From positions 1 through 60,586 of the forward strand of contig JSYX01000021.1 of assembly GCA_000787465.1 (NCBI GenBank): DNA of 60,586 nt, given 5' to 3'. The stretch's first letter is position 1; the number at the start of each line of letters is the position of its first letter. The position numbers and the translations under genes were made by a program. The notes under the pieces are model-generated. The model was not told the origin of the DNA and made no database searches. It saw only the letters and a program-made list of their open reading frames with translations. The stretch comes from Thermomucor indicae-seudaticae. Lineage: Eukaryota; Mucoromycota; Mucoromycetes; Mucorales; Lichtheimiaceae. Below, one piece after another: positions 11,870-22,415 of this stretch.

Positions 11870-12361
11870 TCACGCCTCGTCGTCTTCCAACATGATGTGA
11901 TCCAGCCACGCTTCTTCTTCGCTGCTTTCTTGATCGCTCTCCCCGGCGGCGGCCTGCTGCTCTTCCTCCGACGCATCTTCAAACCACAAATGGGTTCCAT
12001 ACGAGATACACAGCTCTTCGCCCGGCTGAACATCGCGCAACGTCACATAGCGGATCACCTGGTCTTCAAAGTCGCGCACAAACCCGACATTCGGACGCCT
12101 GGAATGATTAAACATCGAGCCGAGACCCAACGCCAGCGCGTACCCGTCCCGCCAGCGGTACGTGTACTCATCGAGCGCGGTGTACTGCCCATGTGCTTTA
12201 TATTCGTCATGCCGGAACAGCAGAATCGGTGAAACTTCAATGACCGTGTTGCATGGGATAAACGTCATCGGAAACACGCCGCGCCCGCGCTTCGGGTGCC
12301 AGCGTATCTCGAGGTTGTAGCGATGATGAACAAGCGGCACTGCAGGATGATCTTCTGTCAT
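11870..12361 (-). CDS. Small SET-domain protein (putative lysine methyltransferase)
   Basis: A single-exon 163-residue protein with a compact SET domain, which transfers methyl from S-adenosylmethionine to lysine. Visible motifs: KRGRGVFP (the early G-x-G-V/F strand), FNHSRRPNV (the SET signature NHSxxPN) and GEELCISYG (the ExxxxYG signature whose Tyr lies in the active site). The tail is acidic and Glu/Ser/Asp-rich. There is no pre-SET, post-SET Cys cluster or other domain, so the substrate cannot be told; small SET proteins of this kind methylate either histone or non-histone proteins. It is divergent from RPS30, with 153 bp between the start codons. Confidence 0.85.
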   Translation of the reverse strand: MTEDHPAVPLVHHRYNLEIRWHPKRGRGVFPMTFIPCNTVIEVSPILLFRHDEYKAHGQYTALDEYTYRWRDGYALALGLGSMFNHSRRPNVGFVRDFEDQVIRYVTLRDVQPGEELCISYGTHLWFEDASEEEQQAAAGESDQESSEEEAWLDHIMLEDDEA

Positions 12362-12514
12362 CGAGAGACTCTAGCAATGCTTGTTTGGGCATCAGCATGA
12401 TCCCCGAGTGAAAAAAAAAGGGCTGATACTGGCCCAGCGGACAAATAATCTCCCAGATAAGTTACACCCCGCCCCCGCAGCTCAGTGAACCGCCTCTTTC
12501 ATCCAACATCCATC
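12362..12514. promoter_or_regulatory. Compact divergent promoter, SET gene / RPS30
   Basis: Only 153 bp separate the two start codons, so both promoters must share this segment. It holds a C-rich tract (ACCCCGCCCCCGC, around 12466-12478). No TATA-like sequence is placed clearly for either gene. Confidence 0.6.
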
Positions 12515-12839
12515 ATGGTACCGTATCATCCCATCCATCCATCTGTCAGCGTGATGATGATTAAACCAATGTAAAATCATCCAGGGTAAAGTCCACGGTT
12601 CGCTGGCTCGTGCCGGTAAAGTCAAGTCGCAGACTCCCAAGGTCGCCAAACAAGAGAAGAAGAAGGCCAAGACGGGCCGCGCCAAGAAGAGACAAGTTTA
12701 CAAGTAAATGTTCGCATCGTAATGTTTAAAATTTCCTTCTGTCTAAACCATCGTCATGTTTAGCCGTCGCTTCGTCAATGTCACTACTGCATTCGGTGGC
12801 AAGCGCAGAATGAACCCTGCTCCTACCCACGGCCCTTAA
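12515..12839 (+). CDS. RPS30: 40S ribosomal protein S30
   Basis: A very basic 65-residue protein of the small ribosomal subunit. Exons are 12515-12517 (the ATG alone), 12585-12703 and 12764-12839. It reads [20 protein letters not shown], then a Lys/Arg-rich centre with [17 protein letters not shown], and ends PAPTHGP; the family is almost invariant in these parts. There is no ubiquitin-like (FUBI) domain upstream, as in fungi generally. As in calmodulin, the start codon is cut off in its own exon, an arrangement often seen in fungal ribosomal protein genes. Confidence 0.96.
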
Positions 12840-13019
12840 AAATTCCCATGCCATCGCATTGTAACTTTTTCACGAAATGACAATCAATGAAACGCTCTTG
12901 AACGATGATTCTTTTGGAGGCGCATTGTCTCTGACAGGGGGTATAACAATATATAAGGTTTAGATATATATAATATACATGAAGATAAAGAAAAAGAAAG
13001 GGGGCACAAAGAGATAGCT

Positions 13020-14564
13020 CTACACGGCAGTGGATGGTTCGGCACTCGATGGTTGACGAGGAGATGGTTCGCTGACAGCATGTTTCTCCTCGGCCCCGAC
13101 GAGCGAAAGTTGCTCTAAAAGGGTCAGGATCTGTTGCATGGCCAGGCGCGAACTCGCCAGTTGAAGACTCTTGTAAATCTCCACCAAGTCTTGACCAATC
13201 CCCTGAAGCGCTCGACTGTCCTGATGATATCGAAGCCGTGCATTATTCGCGACATCCTCGTAGAATTGATATCCGACTCGACTCAAGTGCTGACAAAGTT
13301 GGGAGACGGACAAAGTGGCAAAGGGCGGATCTCCTTTTTGTTGTTGTTGTTGTTGCATCCTCACGTCCTCCTTTTCTGATCCTCCCCTTTCGCTTTCGGG
13401 AGCTTCTTCGGTAGGTGACGACGGCTCAAGTAGCAGACGATCTGTTTTCGACAACACCGCTTGTTGTTGTTGTTCTTCTTGATGACGACGGCGTCTGATG
13501 ATGCCGAAAAGCAATGGATGGTAAGGTCGCCGTGGTTTTAAAAGATCAACCCATTGCCAAGGAGCAGGGACAAAATTAGGCGTTGGCATGGTGGCAATGG
13601 GAAATTCTGAGGAGGCGGATCGTGCAGGATACCATACAAAGGAGGGTGTTGTCACGGGGGCCGTCAACCGAAACGGCGTCAGACTGGCCGTCCTTCTTCT
13701 TTCTGTGGCATGAATCACAGGCGGCTGCGTGTCATTATCGTCGCTATTCGTCTCGTCGCTGCTGGGATCATCAGCGAGAAAGACGGATTCATGAAGCCTT
13801 TTGAGTTTCCTGGCTAGCGTGGTCGGTCGTGCCAAATGAATCTGGCTGTCAATTTGAGTCAAGTTGAGCTGGGCGTTTTGCATAAACACGGTCGTGAACC
13901 GCCGACAAAGGTCGGCCACTGCGCTGATTTGGTCGTTTCTGCTCAGCAGACTGTATTCAAAAACAATTTGCCGGCTCCCAATCGCCTTGCGCTTCAAGCC
14001 TAACTGGGCATAATTCTGGCGATCAACAGTGACAATGTACATGCCAGGCCGTGCTTCCATGGACGCGAGGAGGGACGTCATAATGGTCTCCACCTGGTCA
14101 GGACGCTTCCATGCTCGTCGTAATTGTGTCACGTCCTCCATTAACCGGGTCAGCGTCGCGTACTCCTTGCTCTTGTCATCGTACGCTTGGCTTAAATGGT
14201 GCCAGTCTTCCATCAGCTGGTCAATCATGGTCTCGCTCATGTTGCGTATTCGTCGTCGGCGACAAGCAGTCTGATAGCAATCCAGTATTTCAAGCACGGT
14301 TTGCGTTAATGTTTGGCGCAGACTCTCGCTATTCGGGCCACCGACAAGGCCAACCACAGGCATGAAGCGCTGTACCTGCTGCATTGTCTGGCGGATGCGC
14401 TGGAGCTGTGGTTGCGGTGCGATATTCTGTTCCATGCAGAATTTCTGCTGAGCATCCGAACAAAAGACGTCCAGTCGATCATTTAGTTCTTGGTACAGTT
14501 CTGCTACTGCTGCTGCTGCTGCTGCTGTTGCCGTCATTGTACTCTGTTCTTCCTCCACCGTCAT
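13020..14564 (-). CDS. Unrecognised 514-residue protein with helical N-terminal half
   Basis: I do not recognise this family. It is a single long open frame. I place the start at 14564 (MTVEEEQSTMTATAAAA); an in-frame ATG at 14615 would add 17 residues. Residues about 25-270 look helical and globular, with segments such as LYQELNDRLDVFCSDAQQKF and RRRRIRNMSETMIDQLMEDW. Next is a charged, Ser/Asp/Pro/Thr-rich stretch, then a conserved-looking PAPWQWVDLLKPRRPYHPLL, poly-Gln runs, and a final helical block (LSVSQLCQHLSRVGYQFYED). No signal peptide or membrane segment is visible. The poly-Ala and poly-Gln runs come from CTG/TTG repeats. Confidence 0.7.
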   Translation of the reverse strand: MTVEEEQSTMTATAAAAAAVAELYQELNDRLDVFCSDAQQKFCMEQNIAPQPQLQRIRQTMQQVQRFMPVVGLVGGPNSESLRQTLTQTVLEILDCYQTACRRRRIRNMSETMIDQLMEDWHHLSQAYDDKSKEYATLTRLMEDVTQLRRAWKRPDQVETIMTSLLASMEARPGMYIVTVDRQNYAQLGLKRKAIGSRQIVFEYSLLSRNDQISAVADLCRRFTTVFMQNAQLNLTQIDSQIHLARPTTLARKLKRLHESVFLADDPSSDETNSDDNDTQPPVIHATERRRTASLTPFRLTAPVTTPSFVWYPARSASSEFPIATMPTPNFVPAPWQWVDLLKPRRPYHPLLFGIIRRRRHQEEQQQQAVLSKTDRLLLEPSSPTEEAPESERGGSEKEDVRMQQQQQQKGDPPFATLSVSQLCQHLSRVGYQFYEDVANNARLRYHQDSRALQGIGQDLVEIYKSLQLASSRLAMQQILTLLEQLSLVGAEEKHAVSEPSPRQPSSAEPSTAV

Positions 14565-17500
14565 AATATTTGGACCCGCGCGCAAAGGGGGTGCGAAAAA
14601 GATGCAGCGGACCACCTGACTGGATCTGCGTCAGAAAGGAGAGAGAAAAAAAGAGAAAGAGAAAAGAAGGGGAGGGAGGAAGAACAGGAAGAAAAAAGGA
14701 TGAAAAAGGTATATGCCCTTGTTCCTGGCGGGTTTCGATAAAACAATGCGGATATAAAAAGAAAGACTTGGTCTGCGTCTTGTCCAAAAGTGGTTCTCCA
14801 GAATCGTGAACCGGATATCCAGGTGAAACAGAGGAAACATGGTTGCTCCTCAATGGTAACAATTGCAGAGGTAAACATTGCACATATTTGGAGGAAAGAT
14901 TGCCTGAATCCATATGCTGGCTGAATTCCTTTGGGGCCGCACAGGAAATTTCTCTGAGCTTGTTGAAGATTGATTGCACACTGGGCATCGTCCATTTTGC
15001 GTTACATGTGATGCTCATGGTAAGCCCCATTTAGGAATTAAAAGACCGCAACTCTTGTGTGCCCGAACGCCGTTGCAATTGTTTCTTTCTGCATTTCCTC
15101 GTCCCTTCTCCACTTGACTGTTACGCATGCACTCTTACTCTGGGCACACAATGCCATCATCAGCGGTCGTTTTTCTCAGCAACTTGCCTAACGCAACGTT
15201 TCTGCATCCACGGAATGAGAGATGATGTAAACAAGCATTACTTGTCGGAACATGCCGAAATCAGCAACTGCTTGTCCAGTACCATTTCCAATGCTGAACA
15301 GGAATCCATGACGGATATCAACGACGTGATGAAGGGGTCTTCAAGAAAGCTGTTGAACTGTTCGGTTATCAGCCCGCAAAAGAGAAATGGTAGTCAAAAA
15401 AGTGGGAAAGAATCGTCATAAGCGCTTACGTGTATCATATATCTGTCACCGATCTTACGTTTATCTTCTTGGCTTTCAGACATGCTCTACGCAACCTGGT
15501 TTGATATGGACCGAAACAGTAGATCCAACAAAGGATCATCGTGATGCAATTGACAACGTCATCAGCCCGAACAAAATGCACATAGCCCGTGGCTCTAGTG
15601 CCGGTATAACACGACTGTGAATGGTCGCCTCGCTAGATGATCTCGTCACCCGTACAGGGTAGCTTTTACATGCCACGCGCGTCCTGAAGAGCTCGCCGAA
15701 AAGCGCTGTACTGCTGGCTGGATCATTGCTCCGAATAACGCCTCTGCAAGACTGAAGCCTGCGTCATTCAGCTTTTCCGGACCTTCAATTCAAAAGGTCC
15801 GTATCTAGTACTTTGATTAGGTTTGGATAATAGGAACGGTAGACTGTCTACAGAGATCTTGTGGGTGAGCAAAGAGACCCGCACAATCTTCAGTTACTGC
15901 GCCTAGAGGCCCTCCTTCAGGGACGAGCATTCTACGCTTAATGACCACTGAATCGGCAAGTTGCGGGTGCGCCGACTGGCCGGGTAGTCGTCCGTGCACC
16001 CAACAAATGCTGTTCCGGCAGATGTCCTCAACCGAGCTGTCTCATTGTATAGAGGCGTTAAATCGTTCAGAGTTTTGCTCCGTGAATGGACACGCCACAG
16101 AGTTATTATACCTTGATCCTGGCTCGTTACACAAACAAATTGCCAACCAGGGTATACACACATGGCAGACGAGGAACTGCAAAATGGTACACCAGACTAT
16201 TTGCTCTTCTAAAGTATATCCCATTCACAAAATGGCGATTGAGAGCGATATAAAAGTTGATTGTCGCTTTGCTGATGCGCCCTCTCGAATGGTAATAGTA
16301 TAATTCCATATTTGCCTCTCCGCATCGGGGAAATGACCGCCAAAAAGTAACCAGGATACTGAGGATCCCGCATTAGACGTTTTAGCAATGATACTTAATA
16401 TGCAAACAAATGAAAACATGACAACAGTTGCAATTAAAGAAGTTTCTTTTGGCAAATGGTAAGTCTTGGCACTTCTATTTCAGGAAATCTCCCTTCCTTT
16501 ATTGCATTCATACTTACGCAAAACAAAATGTCTACACTCAAGATCAACAAAAAGCGACGGTCATGGGTAGGTGCTTTCCCACTTAGAGAGAGCTTTGTGT
16601 GTTACAGCAAACCAGACAATACCAGCAAATGTCGGGTCCCAGTCATCGTTGAGTATGATAGAGCGAAAAATTACGCTTTCCGCGTGAAAATGAGAAATTT
16701 ACAGCCCGTATTACACTCTTTTGAAGTAATAAGCGCCTGTACGAATGTTCGTTCCTGTGAATTTTCAGGTTCGAGTACAGGAACGAATATTCATTTGCGT
16801 CAGATACTGGTAATATCCGAACGATGTGGTGGTCACAGTTGGCGAATATTCGTTCGTGAAGTTCGCTAGCCAACGCAGAGAAAGACGGTTACATACAACG
16901 ACGAACATTTCGTTGATTCAACGGACGGGCTTGTTCGCAAATGTGTGTGCGAGACTGCTACGGGTGTCAGTTTTCCACGCGTCTTGAGCGATGATCGTGA
17001 GCGATCCCGAAGCGAAATCAGCTCATTGAAGAGGGACCCGCCTGATGACTACTGGTTGTTTAAATTGCTCAAACGTTTATTTCTTCGGGAAGTACTCGCT
17101 CTACACAGGAACCAAAAGAAAAAGCAGCCTCTGCAAAATCAGGGAGGGGGTTGACAAGGAAGGGAGGGTCATTGTAAGGGTTTCTTTTTCTGGTTGGATG
17201 ACGATGACGAACGAAAAAATGGCCAAACGGGGTACGGCAAGAATCATGGCTGGTCCCTATGGTTTATCAAGAGGGAGGGGGCAAGGAAGCACAAGACATA
17301 AAGTGCTCATCCATATGGCGCGCGCGCGCTATGTGCCACAGGCACGGATGATCGTCCGAGGATTTTTTTTACTTTTGCTGACGGGATCAACGAAAAGGAC
17401 AAGTGATCGATTGTAGGCACGGATTTATTTACGATTATGGAGCAAGTGGGGAGATCTGCAGCATGCGAGGGAAAGTTGCACAGATCGACGATAAAGTGGG

Positions 17501-17978
17501 TGGTTTGCGCGTCTCATCTATGTTACCATGCATTTATCAGGTAAATGACCAAGGGACCTTATTGTTCAATTTTCCCACCAATGATCTTGCAGCAACTGAC
17601 ACACTATTTGAGTTAAACTCCTTCACTTTCCTTATCCTTCCACGCTTTCCGTATCTGCTAGGTGTGCTATCATGAGGAAGGGGTGGTGTGTATGTCTCTT
17701 TCTATGATCGGCGGCGTGTAACAAGCTTAATGACTTTTTTATATTTATAAAATGAACTCCAGTGCATTGCTAATTCTCGGCTCCTAATTCCACGTTCTTT
17801 GACAGCATTTATACATTGCTGAAGCAGAATATTTTCCTCTTTTCTTCTTCCTTTCCCCTCCCATTCGTTTCTTCTTGTTTTAGATACGCACTAGACAAAT
17901 CGTCTACGCAGCAACTCGTCTTTTATTGCACCCTCCGCCCCCTTGCGTGGACTGATAAAAAAGTACTACGTACATACA
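14565..17978. other. 3.4-kb intergenic region without a supported gene
   Basis: Many short open frames exist on both strands, but none has a recognisable domain or a chain of matching splice sites. 14640-14710 is purine-rich on the plus strand. A minus-strand frame at 14561-15030 abuts the 514-residue gene and could hold its 5' exon, but no good join was found. The part from 15 to 17.7 kb is AT-richer. It contains an imperfect inverted repeat (about 16740-16795) and a GC-alternating near-palindrome (about 17312-17335). Confidence 0.45.
16740..16795. repeat. Imperfect inverted repeat (hairpin-forming)
   Basis: The arms ACGAATGTTCGTTCCTGT and ACAGGAACGAATATTCAT are reverse complements at about 15 of 18 positions, with a spacer of about 20 bp. 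A related GAATATTCGTTCGTGAA follows near 16845-16861. It may be a degraded transposon end or an operator-like palindrome. Confidence 0.5.
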
Positions 17979-19900
17979 ATGATGGCAAGCCGTCTTAATA
18001 CTGAACCACTCACGCTTCGTCATTCTTCGTCGCTGGCGACGGATGACAAGCTGATGACTATGCTTGGGCTTGATCAGGTGAGCACAACTTGGATGATGTG
18101 GGGTCCAGCTGGAGTAGCACAAGGCTTCAGGGTGTGGATACTAACCAAGTCTTCTTGCAACCAACTGACACACTTACATACATACATACATTACATGCAT
18201 TTAAAACGGGCGGGCTCCAACCAACGATCGGTATTTTGACATCCTTTTTGCATATTTCCGTTCCGAATTTCCCTCTATCTCTTCCTTTCGTTTCCTAATG
18301 TTTCATCGTCGACCACAGATCAGCTTTCCGGACGATAGTGATGATGATGATAATGAAGCACCGATCGTACCGCAGCATCTGGATCCAGAGCAATACAGCT
18401 ACGAATTCCCGCCAAGATCCCGTCTTGAGGCGCTGGCGTACCTCGACGGAGACGACTCCTTCTTTGATGAATCCTCATTCACGACCACTACGACTTCCTT
18501 TGCTTATTCATCCTACCGACCGATTGACGACGACGACGATGATGATGATGATCATATGGCCCGATATTGGAGTCACGAGAATGATGACTTGCTGCTAGTC
18601 GACGATAACCACTTGTCGCCTCTGCAACTTCCCGCTCAACGGACCCGCGAACAGTCGTGTGACTCGACGACGACGGTCACTGAGATCAGGTTGTCTCGTC
18701 AACAAAACGCCACCACTACCGCCGTTGTCGGCCCATCTTCCTTTTTATCACCCTATCGCGACAGTGCCGGAGGTAACGTGAGCAAAAAAAAAAAAAATTT
18801 CAATTACGTCGCCCAACCCTTACCCGCTCTTTTTTTCAGGCCATGGCATGAAAAAACCTGACTTGTCTGGCCTGGATTCTGACGACGACGACTTGCCTGT
18901 ATTCCGGAATGAGTCTGTTCCTGTTTTGGACGACGACGACGACGACATCACGACGATTGACAGCGATCTTCACAGCGATTCCAAAGTAGTTCTCATTCGA
19001 CTCTCGAAATCCAGCAGGATGGACCGTCCTTCTTGTCTTGTGAGCGACGAAGGCTACGATGACGAAGAGTACGACAACGGTGACGAACCACCGATCGAGT
19101 CCGCTTCGGTCTTTCTGCCTCTGTCCGAAGACCCACGCGAAGCTGCAGCAACCAAGATCCAAGCCCTCTGGCGCAGCTACAAGTTCCGAAAACAACATGG
19201 GGCGCCTCCAGCAACCCGCGTCCTCGCCGGACTTGCTCGTATCTGCGCCCAGCTCCACAAACAAGCCATGACCCGCTTGGAAAAGCGGATCGAAATGCTG
19301 GAACGCCAGTTATGCCAGGAGACCGCGATGCGGACCGCGTTCGAGAAGGCCACGGAGGATATGACCATCCTGATTGACCAGCAGCAAAGGGCCATGTACG
19401 ACCGCGTCGAGCAGGAGATGAGCATGAGACAGCACTATGAATACAAGGTGGAACTCGCCTTGGCCCAGAGCCAGCCCTTGGAAGCTCGACTCTTGTCTGA
19501 AACCGAGGCTCGGATCGATCTCGAGAACACCCTGGCTCAGGTCCTCCAGTGGCAGCAACAACAAGCCAAGGAAGAAGCCGAGGCAAGAAGCCTTCTCCAA
19601 CGCAAGCTGGACCGAGCTCTCCAAGAAATCGACTCCCTCAAAAAACAGCGCTCTTCCTCCTCTTCCTCCGCCGCACGACGTTCAGGAACACCTTTAAGCA
19701 GAACCAGCACACGGCCCCCTTCCACTGCTACCACCACTACTACTGCCTCTACTACTAATAGCATACATTCTAATACTACTTCCACAACTCGCCGGACCAT
19801 GGTTCCGGCAACCTCAAGAACCCCAACCCGCAAACGCACCACGGCAGTACCTCGTACTAACAATACCCAATCCGTCAAACGGATTATTGACAAGCGGTGA
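17979..19900 (+). CDS. IQ-motif, coiled-coil protein with acidic N-terminus and basic tail
   Basis: Exons 17979-18077, 18319-18772 and 18840-19900 give 537 residues. The first intron is unusually long here (241 bp). The N-terminal third is rich in Asp runs, Ser and Thr. An IQ motif, ATKIQALWRSYKFRKQHG, lies near residue 280 and should bind calmodulin or a calmodulin-like light chain. It is followed by about 140 residues of heptad-like coiled coil (RLEKRIEMLERQL through LDRALQEIDSLKKQ), then a Ser/Thr/Arg-rich basic tail ending VKRIIDKR. This layout suggests a cytoskeletal or spindle-pole scaffold, but that is inference; I know no named homologue. AATAAA lies about 20 bp after the stop. Confidence 0.82.
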
Positions 19901-20512
19901 TACCCACCCTATCATACTTGCAATAAATGCATTTTCTTTGTAATACACACGTGGCTGGCTCTTTATGCAGGGATTTCTGAGGAGATTGTTTCCTGAGAAT
20001 GGGGAATTGCTATACCCTTTTGGAATGAATAACTCCTTGTATAATGAATCACTCCTCGATCTTGTACGATGATGATAAGAGCAGCCCTTATCTGGAAAAA
20101 CTTTTTAAGGGACCTGTCAATCTTTGTGTACCCTGGCGGCCCCAAAATCAGGGACTGGATCACTTTGAAATCCCAAATTGCAGTAACCGGATCTTTCTGA
20201 ATAATAAGGTTTCCCGCACTTCCCACACCTCAATATAAGGGCCCGCCATTGTCCCAAGCGCTTGGTATGCCAGCTGCTCTTGAAACGGACCTGTCACTTT
20301 TTTAGGCTTAGGACAAGTATTAAATCGCGTACTGCTGCTCTTTATTGGCCATCTTCCATCGTTATGCATCTGCTTGCATGATCTAACATATCTATCAGCT
20401 TTTTCTTTTTTCTCTTTCGCTTTATCTCTTTTTTTTTTCTTTTTTCTTTTCTCTCTCGCTCTTTTTTTAGGGAGCCTAAAGGAGGTCGTCCCGTTTTTCT
20501 TTGCCCTCCCCC
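19901..20512. other. Intergenic between the IQ protein and the MFS transporter
   Basis: This contains the IQ gene 3' UTR and the transporter promoter. A strong plus-strand pyrimidine tract (T/C-rich, about 20398-20470) lies just upstream of the transporter start. No gene was seen. Confidence 0.5.
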
Positions 20513-22374
20513 ATGGTGAACCCTAGTGAAAAAACCCCGGCCGTCGTCGTCGACTATCATGAACAGCCAGAAGAAGAAGAACAAGACAAGACCAGTTGGA
20601 CGGCGTGGATCGTGCTTTTCTGCACAGCACTGATTAACGCAGCCTGCGCCATTATGTGGATGACCCCATCCAGTGCTCCCGACACCATGTCCGCTTGGAT
20701 GCAAGCTGATCTCACTCAACTCAACTGGCTATCCAACGTCTGCGCCATCTCCAATACCGTCTTTTCCATTGCTGCTGCATGGGGATACGAGCGTTTTGGG
20801 ACCAAGACTTGTGTAAGCAACTGCGTATCATGACCATTGCATCATCATCATCGTCATAACATGAATTGGCATAGCTCATCGTTTCTGGCGGCCTCAACCT
20901 GGTCGGGTCTTGGATACGTTGCATTGCGTCCGCAGTCAGCCCTGAGAAACGGTATGCTCTGGTCATGCTAGGTCAAACGATCGCCGGTATCGGTGGCCCC
21001 TTCGTCTACAAGTAACGTTGTTTTCCCTTTCGATTATCTGCGGGGTGTCGCTTGCTGCTAATCTTTCTTATCCATTCTAGTATTGGTCCCAAGGTAACAT
21101 TAAAGATATAAGCGTCAGACAGAAGCTAGCCGTATTTATCCCGCGTTTCAAAAACAGCTTGTGGCCGTCTGGTTTGCACCTCAACATCGAACCTTTGCAA
21201 ACATGCTGGCATGTATGTCTCCTCAAACACACGCCATCTCATAATCATCACTCGAGCTGACTTTTTCGGGGTTCTAGCACTTTCATTGGGCATGATCGCA
21301 GCCCCACTCATGATGCCAGTCTTGGCAGACATCACAGATCACGTACCTAGAACCGTAAGTTACAAGAAGAAGCTGCTGCCCCTCCTCCTCACTCATTCTG
21401 ATTGACATCCCCCATCGATATAGCTCCTCATCACCGCCATTATCGCGACCGCCTGCGCTGTACCGATCGTCCTCACCCCAAGTAAACCCAAACACGCACC
21501 CTCAAAGTCCGCCGCGGCCGATCGCACTTCGATCTGGGCAGGCACAAAAGCGTTGGCGAAAAGCCCGCAGTTCTGGTCCCTCGCCATCATGGCCGCTACC
21601 AACGCCGGCATGTTTTATACCCTCACCATTATCATTGTCGAAGCATCCACTCCCTACGGCTACTCGGCACAGCAAGGTGGTATCGGTGGAACGATTGCCA
21701 TGGTTGCCGGATACATTGGAGGAGGTACTATGATCGCGATGACAAAGGAAGTAAGAGAGATACTCAATTCGGATATACTTTTAGCAATGACTGGCTACTG
21801 GGTCGGACATACCGCCCAGCACTTGATGCTCATCAAAATACTGACTCCCATGCTATGCGCGAGCTATGTCTTTCTCATCTTTGAAAGTAAGTAAAGCCCG
21901 CCCTTCATTGACTTCTTAACGAACGAACTGACTCGTGTGATCACTAGTTGTTCCAAATGCATTTCCAGTTCTCTTGATTGCCTGTATCCTGATTGGTTTC
22001 TTTTCTCTGGCACTATTACCCGTTCAACTCGAATACGGATGCGAAAGTAACTGTTTTTTACTCTCTAGAATACTACTATTTGACTGTTTGTCATTCACCA
22101 ATGATTGTTTGGCTACCTAGTCACGTATCCTATCCCAGAATCCATCTCATCCAACATCATTTGGTCCCTTACCACGGTCGGTATGCTCATCTTTACTGTC
22201 GTCATAGACGCACTTCGGGCTGGTCCCGACGCAGATCCACCCAACAACATGCGAAACTCAATCATCGTTGTGGCTGTCATCGTCTGCGTGGGTTCTCTTC
22301 CTTGTCTATGGTTACGCGGAGAACTTAAACGACTCAATGTCGACCAATCCAAAAGCATCGATAGTAGCATCTAG
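20513..22374 (+). CDS. Major facilitator transporter, SLC49/FLVCR-like
   Basis: A 12-helix membrane transporter. The first exon is 20513-20812 and the last ends at 22374 after six or more short introns. The reading begins MVNPSEKTPAVVVDY with an acidic cytosolic N-terminus. Helices then include WTAWIVLFCTALINAACAIM, LNWLSNVCAISNTVFSIAA, YALVMLGQTIAGIGGPFVYN and IGPKLVAVWFAPQHRTFANM. The last two strongly resemble the corresponding segments of SLC49 proteins (FLVCR1/2, MFSD7), which move heme, choline or related substrates. A long hydrophilic loop sits between the two six-helix halves, and the C-terminal helix is NSIIVVAVIVCVGSLPC. The substrate cannot be read from sequence. I use the ATG at 20513; the frame upstream has no other ATG nearby. 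Confidence 0.85.
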
Positions 22375-22415
22375 TATACATAATAATACATATATATATT
22401 TACATATGCGGCACG

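Noticed and set aside
14479..15030. Minus-strand frames upstream of the 514-residue gene as a 5' exon
   Set aside because: No donor/acceptor pair joins them in phase, and the pyrimidine-rich stretch suggests UTR or intergenic DNA.
18993..19586. Minus-strand 197-aa frame
   Set aside because: A shadow opposite the IQ/coiled-coil exon; Arg/Ser/Pro composition typical of antisense frames.
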